A stretch of 64,000 nt of DNA from Nocardia sp. NBC_01503 (GTDB lineage Bacteria; Actinomycetota; Actinomycetes; Mycobacteriales; Mycobacteriaceae): NCBI RefSeq assembly GCF_036327755.1, contig NZ_CP109596.1, positions 1,612,001 through 1,676,000 on the forward strand. Direction: 5' to 3'. Below the pieces are notes generated by a model, which did no database searches, was not told where the DNA came from, and was given only the letters and a program-made list of their open reading frames with translations. A program made the position numbers and the translations under genes. Shown piece by piece: positions 27,642 through 55,200 of the stretch. The number at the start of each line of letters is the position of its first letter. Within the stretch, counting starts at the first letter, position 1.

Positions 27642-27675
27642 AACAATAGTTTACGGGTTACCGAACTTTTTGTTG
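27641..27675 (-). promoter_or_regulatory. Imperfect palindromic region at mntH start
   Basis: Nested inverted repeats (CAACA...TGTTG, AGTT...AACT, CGG-GTTA-CCG) cover the mntH ribosome-binding region. Metal-responsive DtxR/MntR proteins bind palindromes at such genes, but this does not match a box I can name. Confidence 0.3.
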
Positions 27676-27718
27676 AGAGCTACCCCAGAAAAAAGACCCG
27701 GGCCATTTTCGCGCAGGC

Positions 27719-27757
27719 AAAAAGAGACCGACCCGACGGTTCCGTCGGATCGGTCTC
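27719..27757 (-). terminator. Intrinsic terminator after the Ag85-like gene
   Basis: On the minus strand GAGACCGA-T-CCGACGG / CCGTCGG-G-TCGGTCTC forms a 16-position stem with one mismatch and a 2-nt loop, directly followed by TTTTT. It is the clearest rho-independent terminator in the window, 36 nt past the esterase stop. Confidence 0.9.
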
Positions 27758-27793
27758 CAGAGTTCAGGGCTTACCGCCCCGCGAGCCGCAGCC

Positions 27794-28882
27794 TCAGAGG
27801 CCCAGGCCCCGGGCCAGCACCGGCCACGAGTTCATGAACTCGTCGTTCCAGTAACCCCACGAGTGGGTTCCGGTGGCGCGGAAGTTGTAGGTCGCCGGGA
27901 TACCCAGCGAATCCAGCTTGGCCTGCAGATTGTGCGTGCAGTAGTTGGTGCCCGCCTCGATGGCGCCGCCGATGATCAGCTGATTGGCCAGGCCGTAGGC
28001 GCCGGGCAGCGCGTACGGGCCGTTCAGCGCGTCGTACTGGCCGGGCAGGCCGCTGCCCGAGGAGATGTAAAGCTCTGTGCCACGCAGCTTTTCGGCATGG
28101 ATGACCGGATCGTTCTCGGCCCAGGCCGGGGAGTCCTCCGGACCGTGCATATTCTCCAGCTTGCCGCCGCCCCAGGTCTCGACGGTGAGGCGCATGAATT
28201 CGCGGCCGACCGGATCGGCGAACTGCGCGCAACCGCTGTAGGCGGCCGCGGCGCGGAACAGGCCCGGCTTGGCCTCGGGCAGCGACAGCACGGTGGTGCC
28301 GGAGGTGGAGATACCGGCGATGGCGTTCACACCGTTGGTGCCGAGCGCGGCCTCGATCAGCGGGGGCAGCTCCTCGGTGAAGAAGGTCTGCCACTTGTTC
28401 CGGCCGAGGGTTTCGTCATCGCTCTGCCAGTCCTGGTAGTAGCTCCACTTGCCGCCGATGGGCTGGACCACGTTCAGGTTCTTGTCGCCGAGGAAGCCGT
28501 TGACGATATTGGTCTTCTTCTGCCAGGAGGCGTCGTCCTGTCCGCCGCCCGCACCATTGAGCAGGTAGAGGGTCGGGCGCGGCTCGGAGGCGTCGGCCGG
28601 GCGCTGCACATCGACGGGGTAGGTGGCGTCCATGGCCGCGGAGTAGACGTACAGCCGGATATTGCGGCCGTCCTTCATCTCCGCCTTGGTGATCTTCGAC
28701 CCGTCCGGGGCGACGGGATCGGCGAGCAGCTTCTTGCTGTCGATGATCGGGTCGGCGGAGGCGCTCGGTACGCCGACGCCGGCCACCAGGCCGGTCAGCA
28801 CTGCCGTTGCGGCGAGGAAGGCAGCGGTTCGCGCACCGCGCCGACGCCCCACAATCCCATTACGGACGTGTCGACGAATCAA
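27794..28882 (-). CDS. Secreted antigen-85-like esterase / mycolyltransferase
   Basis: 362 aa. An N-terminal Arg-rich stretch and hydrophobic core (residues 18-44, ending PSASA-DP) form a signal peptide, possibly Tat- or Sec-dependent. The alpha/beta-hydrolase domain has LYLLNGAGGG, the nucleophile elbow GISTSG, and the C-terminal histidine in GTHSWGYWNDEF. The overall plan is that of corynebacterial/mycobacterial antigen 85 (Fbp) proteins, which move mycolates between trehalose and arabinogalactan in the cell wall. Nocardiae carry several. The nearest relatives could also be non-mycolyl esterases. It is followed by a strong terminator. Confidence 0.9.
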   Translation of the reverse strand: MIRRHVRNGIVGRRRGARTAAFLAATAVLTGLVAGVGVPSASADPIIDSKKLLADPVAPDGSKITKAEMKDGRNIRLYVYSAAMDATYPVDVQRPADASEPRPTLYLLNGAGGGQDDASWQKKTNIVNGFLGDKNLNVVQPIGGKWSYYQDWQSDDETLGRNKWQTFFTEELPPLIEAALGTNGVNAIAGISTSGTTVLSLPEAKPGLFRAAAAYSGCAQFADPVGREFMRLTVETWGGGKLENMHGPEDSPAWAENDPVIHAEKLRGTELYISSGSGLPGQYDALNGPYALPGAYGLANQLIIGGAIEAGTNYCTHNLQAKLDSLGIPATYNFRATGTHSWGYWNDEFMNSWPVLARGLGL

Positions 28883-28953
28883 TGTTCACACCTTCGCTTT
28901 GGTTCGTTTGTGCCGGTCTTACCACCCTGCGGCGCAGTGTTGCCCGGGTACCC

Positions 28954-28999
28954 AGCCGTGGTCTCCGGGCAGGATTCATCCCCGAGAGACCATACGGCT
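28954..28999 (-). terminator. Hairpin downstream of the last NRPS gene
   Basis: AGCCGT-GGTCTC pairs with GAGACC-(AT)-ACGGCT around a 20-nt loop, starting 29 nt after the NRPS-C stop. It has no U-tract but is the obvious terminator candidate for the NRPS transcript. Confidence 0.5.
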
Positions 29000-29027
29000 A
29001 ATGCCATCGCCGCGATAGCGGACAATG

Positions 29028-42925
<13,898 letters not shown>

Positions 42926-42929
<4 letters not shown>

Positions 42930-42979
42930 GCGATTACCGCCCGACGCTCGATTTGCCGGTGCCCGACCACCCGAATCAT
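42926..42979 (-). CDS. 17-aa upstream ORF overlapping NRPS-C start
   Basis: [17 protein letters not shown], preceded by GAGGGA 7 nt upstream. Its TGA overlaps the ATG of NRPS-C (ATGA). It aligns without gaps to the uORF before NRPS-B: M, I, V, G, E, A, V and A are shared, and the length is identical. A translational-coupling or leader-peptide role is inferred. Confidence 0.55.
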
Positions 42980-43217
42980 GAAGATGTCCCTCATCCTGTC
43001 CGTCGTTGCTCCTGCCGCCCGTGCACCCCGAGAAGAATCGGGTGGGCGCGGGTCGCGTTACTCGTCCCAGCTAGGGCAGCCGGGGCTCTGGCACACCAGC
43101 GCCACGGCATCGGGAGTGGGCACGACCTGCGCCTCTACATGGACATCGCGTCGTCAGGGTACCTTCCGGCACTCCGATGACAGGTGTCCACGTAGAAACG
43201 GGTGTAAGGACGCAATG

Positions 43218-46200
43218 CTAGTGATCGATCCCCTCTCCGTGCTCGGCGAGCCCGCCCAAAGCCTGTACCCACCCCTGGACAAGCGCCTTGACTTGGTCGA
43301 GTTCGAGCACCGCGCCCGCGAAGTCGAACCGGGCGAGCAGGCCGTCCGCGGTGGTGTCGACGGTGATATCGAGGAACAACTCGTCCGTGACGGGCTCGGG
43401 ATACACCCGGGCCGGGCGTAGATCGCGGTATCGGAAACCGATGCGGCCCTGCGGAAGTCCGGACAGCACCGCGGCCGCGGCGGGGTTCAGGTACCGGAGC
43501 AGTCCGAAGCCCACACCCTGGGACGGCACCGCGAGCAGGGCATCGCGCACCCGGGTGATCGCCTGCCCGGCGGCCGCACCACCCCGGCGCACGTCATCGT
43601 GATCCACCCCGGTCGCGGCGAGCGGGAACGGATACCCGGTGCTGAACGCTCCCACCGCGTACTGCCCGGCCGGATCACCTCGGCGGCCGTCCGCGACCAG
43701 CCGGACCACCGAACCCAGTGTGGCGCGCACCGATTCGCTCTCCTCATCCCAGCAGGCGACGGCCAAGGCGGTGAGCAGCACCTCGTCGACGGTGGCGGCA
43801 TAGCGACGGGCCACGGCGTCGACCGCGGCGGCACCGGTGCCGGTGATGGCGACCGTTATCCGCCCGCGCGAGCGATCCGCCGTCGGATCGGCCGCGACAC
43901 CCGCCGCGGCGGTGGCCAATGCCGTACGCCACCAGGTCAATTCGCCGACGGTATCGGGTCGCTGCGCCCGCTCGGCGTTGGCCCGCGCGAGTTCGACGGA
44001 ATCACCGCCGAGGCTCCGCGGCGGGCCGCCGTGCCCACCCGACCAGGAGGCGGTCAGGTCCTCGATAATCGTCCGCCAGGAGGTGTCGTCCACGATGAGG
44101 CCGTTGGCGACGGCGATCAGTACGGCACCGGGCCGATCGGCCGGATCCGGACTCGGATCCAGATCGGGTGCGATGCCGTCCATCAGCACGAATCGAATAT
44201 TGCGGCCCGCGGCCGGGTCGAGCTCGGCGGCGGCCGCGTGAATGACGGCCGCGATCGGATCTCCCACGGTCTCGACCGTCGGATCGATCTGCCAGACGAC
44301 GGCGTCATCGGAGTTCGCCCGGGCCGGGATCTCCAGCGCGGGCTCGCCGTCCTGCCGCAGCCGCGCCCACAGGGCCGGATGCCGGTCGCGCAGACCGGCC
44401 ACCGAACGCCGCACGCGCGAGCCGGAGACACCGGCGGCGATATCCAGGGCGATCGCCCGCACATGCAATCCGGTGGGCTCGACCGCGAGCAGGCTCACCG
44501 CACCGGCGGGCAGCGGCGAGACGGTGTCGGTCGTGCTGCGCCGGTCGGCGATGGCACGGGCCAGCGGAGCCTCTGAAGTCTCCGGTGTGATGACCGGCAG
44601 CACCGTGGTCGCCATCGGATCGGGCTGGATTCCCGGCAGCGCGGTGATCACCGGAAGCACCTGTGTAATAGCCCAATCCGAGGATTCGTCCTCGATCGGC
44701 AGCGGCCCCGGCACGGGCGCGGGTCCACGGTCGGCGGCGTCGAGCAGTGCCGCCAGCTCCGGTCCGATGAGGGCCAGTGCGTCGGTCCCCACCATCAGCT
44801 GATGGGTGACCGGCACCGGCCGGTCGGTAATGGCTCCGCCGATGAACGGCCGCCAGTGGCCGGGCCCGTAGGCGGGCTCGTCCGGGCCCCGGTACTCGGC
44901 CCGGAACAGCTCCAGATCGCCATCGAAATTGCTCGGCCGATACGCGGATCCGAGTTCGATGGTGCGCACCGCACCGCTGTAGATCCGGCGTAGCCGCTCC
45001 AGCGTCAAGACCGCGAGATCGGCCGGAATGGCGGCCTGTAGGGCGAGCAGTGCGTCATCCCCGAGCTCCTGGAGATCGCCCTCCGGGAAGTCGGTCACGC
45101 CGAGCGCGATGAATTCGTCGCGCAGTGCGTCCCGGAAATCCGACATATCCGCATCGGGATAGGCGTCCAGGATCGCGAGCACATCGGTCCGCTCCCCCTG
45201 CGCCTGCAGTTCGGTGGCGATGGCCTGGGCCAGCGTCCCGCCGAGCGAGTAGCCCAGCACCCGATATGGCCCGTGCGGCTGGATGGCGCGCATCTCCCGG
45301 ACATACCGCCGCGCCACCTCGGTCAGTGACTCCGGCCAGTATCCGGATTCGGTGAGCGCCGGGGATTGCAAGCCCAGAATCGGCTGATCCTCGGGCAGGT
45401 ACTGCGCCAATCCCGCATAGCACCAGGACATTCCGGCCATCGGCGGAGCACAGAACAGCGGCGTCCGGCTACCGGTGCCGCGAATGGGCAGCACCACACC
45501 CAGCGCCACATCGGCGGCCTCGGCCTCCGCGCCGCCGAGCTCCGCCTCGATCCGCGCGGCCAGGCCAGCCACGGTCGGATCGGTGAAGAACCAGGCGACC
45601 ATGACCTGTGCGCCGGTCGCCTTGCGCAACCGGCTCACCACCTGGCTGGCCAGCAGCGAGGTGCCGCCGAGCGAGAAGAAGTCGTCATCGCGCCCGGCGC
45701 GCGAAACACCGAGCACCTCGGCGAATACGGCGGCGACGGACTCCTCCGCCCCGGTGCCGGGCGCGCGGTATTCCGGCTGTGCCAGTTCGGGTTCCGGCAG
45801 CGCCTTGCGATCCAGTTTGCCGACCGGTGTCAGCGGAATCTCGTCGAGCAGCACGACGGCCGAGGGCACCATATGTGCGGGCAGACTGGCTGCCGCGAAC
45901 TCGATGAGCTCACGCGGCTGCGGCGCGGTTCCGGGAACGCCCAGCACATAGGAGACCAGAACCGTTGCCCCGGCGGCATTCTCGCGCCCGAGTGAGATGA
46001 CGAACTCGACCTCGGGATGGCGGCCGAGCACCGCGTCGATCTCACCGAGCTCGATGCGGAAGCCGCGGATCTTGACCTGGAAATCCGAGCGCCCGACATA
46101 GTCCAGCTCCCAGTTCGGCTGTGCCCCATCGCGATCGGCCGGATCGGCGTACCAGCGCACCACATCGCCGGTGCGGTACATCCGCGAGCCCGGCTTACCC

Positions 46201-49200
46201 CACGGATTGGCGACGAACCGCTCCGCGGTGAGCCCGGCCCGATTCCGGTACCCGCGGGCGAGCGCGCCACCGGAGAGGTACAGCTCACCGGCGACCCCCG
46301 GCGGCACCGGATTCAATCGTGAATCCAGCACCAGCGCCGACATACCGTGCACCGGTTGGCCGATGGTGATGTGCCGCCCCGGCCGCAGCCGCGCGTAGGT
46401 CGAGATAATGGTGGTCTCGGTCGGCCCGTACGCATTGTGGAATACCCGCCCCGGCTCCCATCTGGCCAGCAGCTCCGGCGTGGTCACATCGCCGCCGATC
46501 GACAGCATGCGCAGCCGGTCCTGGTCGGCCGGGTCCAGGGTGCCCAGCACCGCGGGGGTGAGCAGGGCGTGGTCCACCTCCTCGGCGCGAATCAGCTCAC
46601 CGAGTTCGGGACCGCCCATGATCTCCGCGGGCGCGATCACCAGGGTCGCCCCGGTGTAGAAGGCGCAGATCCACTCCAGCACAGAGGGATCGAAGCTGGG
46701 TGAGCAGTTGTGCAGCACCCGGTCGCCCGCGTGCATGCCGTAGCGGTCCACCGCGTAATCGGTCAGTCCGCCCAGCCCGGCGTGGGTCACCGTGACGCCC
46801 TTGGGCATTCCGGTGGAGCCGGAGGTGTAGATGACGTACGCGGGATGCCGCATGCGCAGCGGAGTGCGCCGATCCGCGTCGGTCACCGGGTCGGTGGATT
46901 GCGCCAGGCAGCGCGCGTCCACCGCCGCGTCGTCGAGGCAGAGCCACTCCACCCCGCCCGGCAGCGCATCACGGTAGGCAAGTCCCGTAATACCCAGTAC
47001 CACACCGGAATCGGTGAGCATATGCCGCACTCGATCCGCCGGATAGGCCGGATCGACGGGTACATGCGCGCCACCGGCCTTGGCGATGGCCAGTACCGCC
47101 GCCACCGTCTCGAAGGAGCGCGGGAAGGCGACGGCGACCAACCGCTCGGGCCCGACACCATATTCGATGAGCACCCGCGCCAGCTGCGAGGTGTAATCGT
47201 CCAGCTCGCCGTAGCTGATCGAATGACCGCGATAGCGGATCGCGGTGCGGTCGCGGCCCAGTTTCATACCGGCGGTGAGCAGATCCGGCAGTAGTGCGGT
47301 GGCCATCACCTCGTCGTCGTGCATATGGGTGAGCACCGCGTGCTCCAGATCGGAGAGCAGCGGCAGATCGCCGACGGGGGTGTCGCCGCCGTGCGTGACG
47401 GCCCGGAGCAGCCGCACGAATCGCTCCGCGAACTCGGCCACCGTCTCCCGGTCGAAAAGGTCACGGGCATAGGTGAATACCGCGTCCATTCCGGAGTCAT
47501 CCGGGCTCTCGCGCACGGTCAGCGAGAGGTCGAACTGCGAGGTCTGCACGCCGGAATCCACTGCGCTGATGCGCAATCCGGGCAGTTCGAAGCTGTTTTC
47601 CGCCAGATTCTCGAAGGCCAGCATGACCTGGAACAGCGGATTGCGGGCGGTCGAGCGTTCCGGGTTGAGCAGCTCCACCAATCGCTCGAACGGCAGATCG
47701 GCATGCGCGAAGGCCGCCAGATCGCTCTCCTTGGTCCGCGCCAGCAATTCGGCGAAGCTCAGCCGCCCCGAGACCCGGGTGCGCAGCACCAGGGTGTTGA
47801 CGAACATTCCGATCATGTCGTCCAACTCGGCCGCGCCGCGACCGGCGACCGGCGTCCCGATGGCGATGTCCTCGGTCCCCGACATACGGGCCAGGAATAC
47901 CGCCAGCGCGGTGTGCACGACCATGAAGAGGGTCGCGTGCCGCGCCCGCGCCAGCGCCCGCAGCCGCTGCTGCAGATCGGCGTCGATCCGGAAGACGACC
48001 TGTCCGCCCGCGAACGACTGCCGCGGCGGGCGGGGCCGATCGGCGGGCAGGTTCAGCTCATCGGGCAGTCCGGCGAGCGCGTCGCGCCAGTAGTCGCGCT
48101 GTGCCGAGATCAGGCTCTCCGGATCGGCTTCGGTGCCCAGTACCGCACGCTGCCACAGCGTGTAGTCGATGTACTGCACCGGCAACGGCTCCCATCGCGG
48201 GGCCAGGCCATTGCTCCGCGCGAGGTACGCGGTCATCACATCCCGGGCCAGCGGCCCCATGGACCAGCCGTCCGCGCTGATGTGATGCGCCACGAACAGC
48301 ACCACGTGCTCAGGCTCGCCGTCCGCGTCCGCGACTCGGAACAGCTTGGCTCGCAAGGGAATCTGCGATGTGACATCGAAGCCGGTGGTCAGCTCGGCGG
48401 TCACCCGCGCGAGCAGCGTGGCCGCCGCGACCGGTTCCGGCTCCAGATCCGGCGCCGCGGTCTCGATCGGCAGCACCACCTGGTGCGCGATCCCGTCCGA
48501 CTCCGGATACACCGTCCGCAGTGATTCGTGCCGGGCCACCACATCGCGCACGGCCGACCGCAGCGCGGCGGTATCGAGTTCACCGTGCAACCGCAGCGCC
48601 GCGGGCACGTTGTACGCCGAGTTCGCGGTGTCGAGCTGGTTCACGAACCACATGCGCTGCTGTGCCAGCGACAGCGGAATCAGCTCCGGCCGGTGCTGCG
48701 CCACCAGCGCGATGCGCCCGCCGACGCCCTCCTGGGTCGCCAGGAACGCGGCGAGGGTCCGCACCGTGGTGGTCTCGAAGACCGCGCGCACCGGCACCCG
48801 GGTGTCCAGGGCCGTCCCGAGTCGCGCCACCAACTGGGTGGCGATCAGTGAATTACCACCCAGTTCGAAGAAGTCGTCCGCCCGCCCGACCCGCTCCACG
48901 CCGAGCAGCTCGGCGAAGACTCCGGCCACGATCTCTTCGAGAGAGGTTGCGGGCGCGCGGTATTCGCGTTGCTCCAGTTCGGGTTCGGGCAGCGCCGCAC
49001 GATCCAGTTTGCCGACCGGCGTCAATGGAATCTCATCGAGCAGCACCACCGCCGAGGGCACCATATGCGACGGCAGATATCGGCTCGCGTACTCCCGCAA
49101 TTCGGCCGCATCGACCGACCGTCCGAGCACATAGGCGACCAATATCGTTGCCCCGGCCGCATTCTCACGTCCGAGCGTGACCGCGAAATCGACCTCCGGA

Positions 49201-52200
49201 TGCCCGCCGAGCACCGCGTCGATCTCGCCGAGTTCGATGCGGTAGCCGCGGATCTTCACCTGGAAGTCGGTGCGCCCCAGGTACTCCAGTTCCCAGCCGG
49301 CACCGACCGGGACCCAGCGCACCAGATCGCCGGAGCGGTACATGCGCGCTCCCGGCTCGCCCCACGGGCAGGCCACGAACCGCTCACTCGTGAGCCCGGC
49401 CCGCCCGCGGTATCCGCGGGCCAGTGCCGCGCCGGCCAGATACAGCTCACCCGCGACACCCGGCGGCACCGGCCGCAACCGCTCGTCCAGTACCAGCGCC
49501 GAGATGCCCGGCACCGGCGCTCCGATGGTGATCCGATCCGCCGCGGTGAGTCGCACGTAGGTCGAGCCGATGGTCACCTCGGTCGGCCCGTAGCTGTTCA
49601 GATACCGGCGACCGGTACCCCACTTCGCCACCAGTTCGGCGCTGGTCGCCTCACCACCGGTGCCGACCAACCGCAGTTCGTCCAACCCGATCGGATCGAT
49701 GGTGCCCAGCAGGCCCGGGGTGACCATGATGTGCGTGACGCGTTCGGTGCGCAGCAGGTCACCCAGTTCGGCGCCACCCACCGTGCCCGCCGGCACGATC
49801 ACCAGCGTCGCACCGGTGGAGAAGGCGTACAGCCACTCCTCCACGGATTGATCGAAGCTCGGCGAACAGACGTGCAGGAACCGGTCCCGCGCGGTCACAT
49901 CGCAGAATTCGACACCGAAGTCGACCAGCGGGCCGAGACCGGCGTGGGTGACGCTCACCCCCTTGGGCAGCCCCGTCGAGCCCGAGGTGTAGATCAGGTA
50001 GGCGACCTGCTCGGGCCGCAGTACCGCGACCCGATCCGCGTCGGTGACGGCGGCGGCCGACTCCGCCGTGTAATCCCGCACGATCGAGGGATCGTCCAGC
50101 GCCAGCCACTCCAGGTCACCCGGTAGCTCGCGCGCGAAATCGCACAGCGTAAGTCCAACGGCCGCACCGGAATCGGTGACCATATGCCGGATCCGGTCGA
50201 CCGGATAGCCCGGGTCCACCGGCACATACGCCGCGCCCGATTTCGCCACCGCCCAGACCGCCGCGATCATGTCGTAGGACCGGCCGATGGCAAGCGCCAC
50301 CACGGCTTCCGGGCCCACGCCGCGCCCGATCAGCATCCGCGCCACTCGGGACGAATAATCGTCCAGCTCACCGTAGGTGTACGACCTTCCGGCGGCACGC
50401 ACCGCGATCCGGTCCCGGCCCAGCTCGACGCCCCTGGTCAACAACTCCGGCAGTAGCCGGGCGGCAGCGGCATTCGGCTCGGAAGTCCTTGTCAGCCAGT
50501 CATATTCGCCATCCTCGAGAATCGACAGCGTACCCACCGCGAGCTCCGGGGTGCGCGTGACGGCCTCGAGTAGCCGCACGAATCGCCGCGCGAACTGCCG
50601 CACGGTGGCGGCGTCGAACAGATCGGTGGCATAGTCGAATGATGCCGAAATGCCCTGCTGCACACCGTCTTCGACCACCTCAACCAGGGTGAGATCCAGG
50701 TCGAATTTGGTGACCGGCAGCTCCAGCTCGACGGCGGCGACCGAGATTCCGGGCAGGGTGAGCTCGGCGCGGGCCAGGTTCTGCAGCGTGAGCGAGACCT
50801 GGAACAGCGGATGCCGGGCCTGTGAGCGCGGCGGATCCAGCAGCTCCACAATCCGTTCGAACGGCACATCGGCGTGCTCGAAGGCGGCGAGGTCGGTCCG
50901 GCGCACGGCACTGAGCAGATCGGTGAATCCGGCGGCCGGATCGACCTCGGCGCGTAGCACCAGGGTGTTGACGAACATGCCGATCAGATCGTCGAGCTCG
51001 GCCGCGCCGCGCCCCGCGATCGGTGCGCCGATGGCGATATCGCGGGTACCCGACAATCTGGCGAGCAGTACGGCGAGTGCCGCGTGCAACACCATGAAGA
51101 GCGTCGCGTTGTGCTCCTGGGTGATTCGATGCAGTCCGGCGTGCACCACCGGATCGATCTCGAACAGCACGGTCCCACCGTGACCGCTGGATACCGCGGG
51201 CCGGGGACGGTCGGCGGGCAACTCCAGCTGATCGGGCAGACCGGCCAGGGCGGTGCGCCAGAAGTCGAGCTGGCGGGCGAGCAGGGACTCCGAATCGCCC
51301 TCACTGCCCAGGATTTCACGCTGCCACAGCGCGTAGTCGGCGTACTGCACCTCGAGGGGTGTCCACTCGGGTTCGCGGCCCTGGATCCGGCTCAGGTACG
51401 CGGTCATCAGGTCGCGGGTCAGCGGTCCGGCCGAGAACCCGTCACCGGCGATGTGGTGCACCACGCAGACCAGGACATGATCGTCTGTTCCCAAGCGCAG
51501 CAGGCGAATACGCAGCGGCGGGGCGAGTGTCACATCGAAGGCGGCCATTGCGGCCTCGGCCACCGTCGCCACGATCTCCGCTTCCGACACATCGACCATG
51601 GGCATGGAGGGCATGGCCTCGGGATCATCGGCGGCCAGGATCACCTGGTGGCCGACGCCGACCCGTTCGGGGTAGATGGTGCGCAGCACCTCGTGGCGCT
51701 CCACCAGATCCCGGACCGCCGCGCGCAGGGCCGGCACATCCAGCGGTCCGGTGATGCGCAGCGCGGTGGGCAGGTTGTAGGTGCCCGAGGCGGTGTCGAA
51801 GCGGTTCAGGAACCACATGCGCTGCTGGGCATAGGAGAGCGGGATCAGCTCCGGCCGCTCCATCGGGCGCAGCGGCGCGTAGGACGAATCACGCTGCTGA
51901 GACAGGTATTCGGCAAGTCCGGCGACGGTCGGAGCATCGAAGATCAGCCGCACCGGCACTCGAGCCCCGATAGCCGCGCCCAAACGGGCGACCACCTGGG
52001 TGGCGCTGAGCGAGTTGCCGCCGAGTTCGAAGAAATCGTCATCCGCCCCGACGGTCTCCACACCCAGCACCGCCGCGAACACCTCCGCCACCGCACGCTC
52101 ACCCCGAGTCGACGGGGCACGATAGGCACGCGCGTGGAACTCCGGCTCCGGCAACGCCTTCCGATCCAGCTTGCCACTGGCATTGAGCGGCATCGCCACC

Positions 52201-55200
52201 AAGCGCACCACCGTCGAGGGCACCATGTACGACGGCAACGCCGCACGAGCATGCGCCAGCAGATCCGAATCCGCCACCACCGCACCGGATTCGAGCACCA
52301 CATAGGCCACCAGCCGATCACCGGTCGCCGCACGCACCAGCGTGACCGCGGCCCGATGCACCGCCGCATGACTCAACAGCACCGTCTCGATCTCACCGAG
52401 CTCGATCCGCTGACCACGCAACTTCACCTGGAAATCACTGCGACCCAAATACTCCAGCGCATGACCGCTCCCCGCCGGATCCGCGACCCAACGCACCACA
52501 TCACCGGTGCGATACAGCCGCGCACCATTCTCATAGGCGATGAACCGCTCCGCGGAGAGCCCGGGCGCACCCGCGTACCCGCGCGCGAGCTGAACTCCGG
52601 CGACATACAACTCACCGGCCGTACCCACCGGCACCGCCCGCAACTGACGGTCCAGTACCAGCACCTGGGTATTGGCGACCGGACTGCCGATCGGAACCGC
52701 CACGCCCGCAGCCCTTTCGGCGGGATGCGCGGTGACCACGGTCGCCTCGGCCGGGCCGTACCAGTTGACGAGATCCGTCTCCGGGAGCGTGGCCGCGAAC
52801 CTGCGCGCGGTCTGCGCCGAGAGTGCCTCACCCGCCGCGAATACCCAGCGCAGCGCAGGGTTGTCAACGGCGGGAAGATCGAGGTACGCCTCCAGCATCG
52901 ACGGCACGAAATGCACCGAGGTGACCCCGTACTCGCCGATCATCCGCGCGATATACCCCGGATCACGATGCCCATCCGGCTCCGCGATAACCACCGCCGC
53001 ACCGGTCTGCAACGGCCAGAACAACTCCCACGTCGAAATATCGAAAGTAATCGGCGTCTTATGCAACACCACATCACCCGCACCATGCGGATACGTCCGC
53101 TGCGCCCAACGGAACTGATTCGCCATCTGCCTATGAGTGATCACCACACCCTTGGGACGACCCGTCGACCCCGAGGTATAGATCACATACGCGGCATTGT
53201 CCGCCCGCACCGACGCCGACCCGACGAACTCGATCTCACTCGCACCCGCGAGCGCCTCGACGAAGAAAAGCGGTACACCGGAATCGGTTTCGAAACCCTC
53301 ACCGGCCCGAGTCAGCACACAGACCGGTGCCGCACTCCCCAGCACATACTCATTACGCTCGACCGGATGATCGGGATCCACCGGCACATACGCACCACCC
53401 GCACGCAACACCGCATAAACCGCAACAACCAGATCAATACCACGCCGCATGGCCACCGCCACCCGAGACTCCGGACCGACGCCCCGCAACATGAGCTCCC
53501 GCGCGAGTTCTCGCGAGCGCGTATCCAACTCTGTATACGTAAGCGTACGGTCCCCGAATATCACCGCGTTGGCGAAGGGCGTCCGCGCCACCTGCGCGTC
53601 GAACAGGGTGAGCAGCGTCGAATCATCTGCCAGCTCGGCGATTTCGGTGTCGTTCGCCGTCACCAGTGCCGCCCGCTCGCTCGCCAGCAACGCGTCCACC
53701 TCGACGACTCGGGCCTGCGGTTCGGCACCGAATCGGTTGAGTAGCAGTGCGAATCGCTGTGCGAGCGTCGCGGCGGCGGGCTCGTCGAACAGGTCCCGCA
53801 GATACTTGAGGTTGACCCGCAGCGTGCTGCCGGGCGTCACCATGACGGTCACCGGATAGTGCGTGCCATTGACCGCGGCGGTGCCGAGCAGCCCGACCTC
53901 GTCGATCGGGGCCGCCGCCGCGTCCAGCGCCGCGGCATCCACGGGGAAGGATGCGAAGACCACCAGCGAGTCGAATATGCCGTCGATACCGGCGATTTCC
54001 TGAATCTCGCCCAGCGCCAGGTAGTGGTGGTCCAGCAGCGCGGCCTGCTCGTCCTGGAGTCGCCGCAGCACCTCGGTGAGGGTGTCGGCGGGGCGCAGTC
54101 GCACCCGCACCGGAATGGCGTTGAGGAACAGGCCGATCATGGATTCGACACCGGTCAGCTGGGCGGGGCGACCGGAGACGGTGGCACCGAAGACCACATC
54201 TTCGCGATCGGTGCTGCGGCCGATGAGCAGACCCCACGCAGCCTGGACAACGGTATTCAGCGTGACGCCCGCGGCATTGGCCACTCGGCCGAGCGCGGCG
54301 GTCTCGTCCTCGGCGAGCTCGAAGCCGAATTCACCTATCCCCGAAGAGATTTCACGAGACCGGTCGACCGGCGCGAGCGGCGACGGTTCGGTGAAGCCCG
54401 CCAGTGCCTGCCGCCAGGCCGCCCGCGCGGCGTCCTGATCCTGCGCCGCGAGCCAGGCCAGATAGTCCCGGTACGAGCGCGGCGGTGCCAGCGCGCCGAT
54501 ATCGCCGCCCAGCGCGTAGAGCGCGAACATATCCTGCATGAGCAGCGGCAGCGACCAGCCGTCCAGCAGAATGTGATGGCTGGTGACCCACAGCCGGTAG
54601 CGCCCGGGAGCCACCCGCACCAGCGTGAAGCGCAGCAGCGGCCCGGCCGCCATATCGAAGTGCGCGGCCAGATCCGCGGCCATCAACCAGGCGGTCTTCG
54701 CATCGGGCTCATACGGTTCACCGTCGCCGAGATCCAGGTAGCGCCAAGGTACTTCGACCTCGTCGAGCACGACCTGGATCGGCTCGCCGTGCGCATCCTG
54801 GGCGAAGACCACCCGCAGGTTCACATGCCGATCGAGGACGGCCTGCGCGACCGTATGCAGCCGGGCGATATCGATCTCACCGCCGAGATCCACGCTGAAC
54901 TGCGTCATATACGCGTCGACCGAGGATTCGGCGAGCAGCGCGTGAAAGAGCATGCCCGATTGCAGGGGCGTGAGCGGCCAGATATCCGACATGGCCGGGT
55001 AGGTATGTCGTAGTCGCTCGAGATCGGCCTCGTCGAGCCGCACCAGCGGACCGGTGCCGAGCTCCGGCGTCGTCATCGGTTCCGCTGTGACAGTGACGAT
55101 CTCGGCGAGCGCCGCCACCGTCCGGTGCGCGAACAGGTCCTTGGGTTTGAAGACGAGGCCGCGCGCCCGCGCCCGGGACACGATCTGAATGGAGGTGATG

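Noticed and set aside
42930..43217. MbtH-like gene in the NRPS-B/NRPS-C gap
   Set aside because: No frame with the conserved Trp/Ser-Trp-Pro pattern; only the 17-codon uORF has a credible start here.
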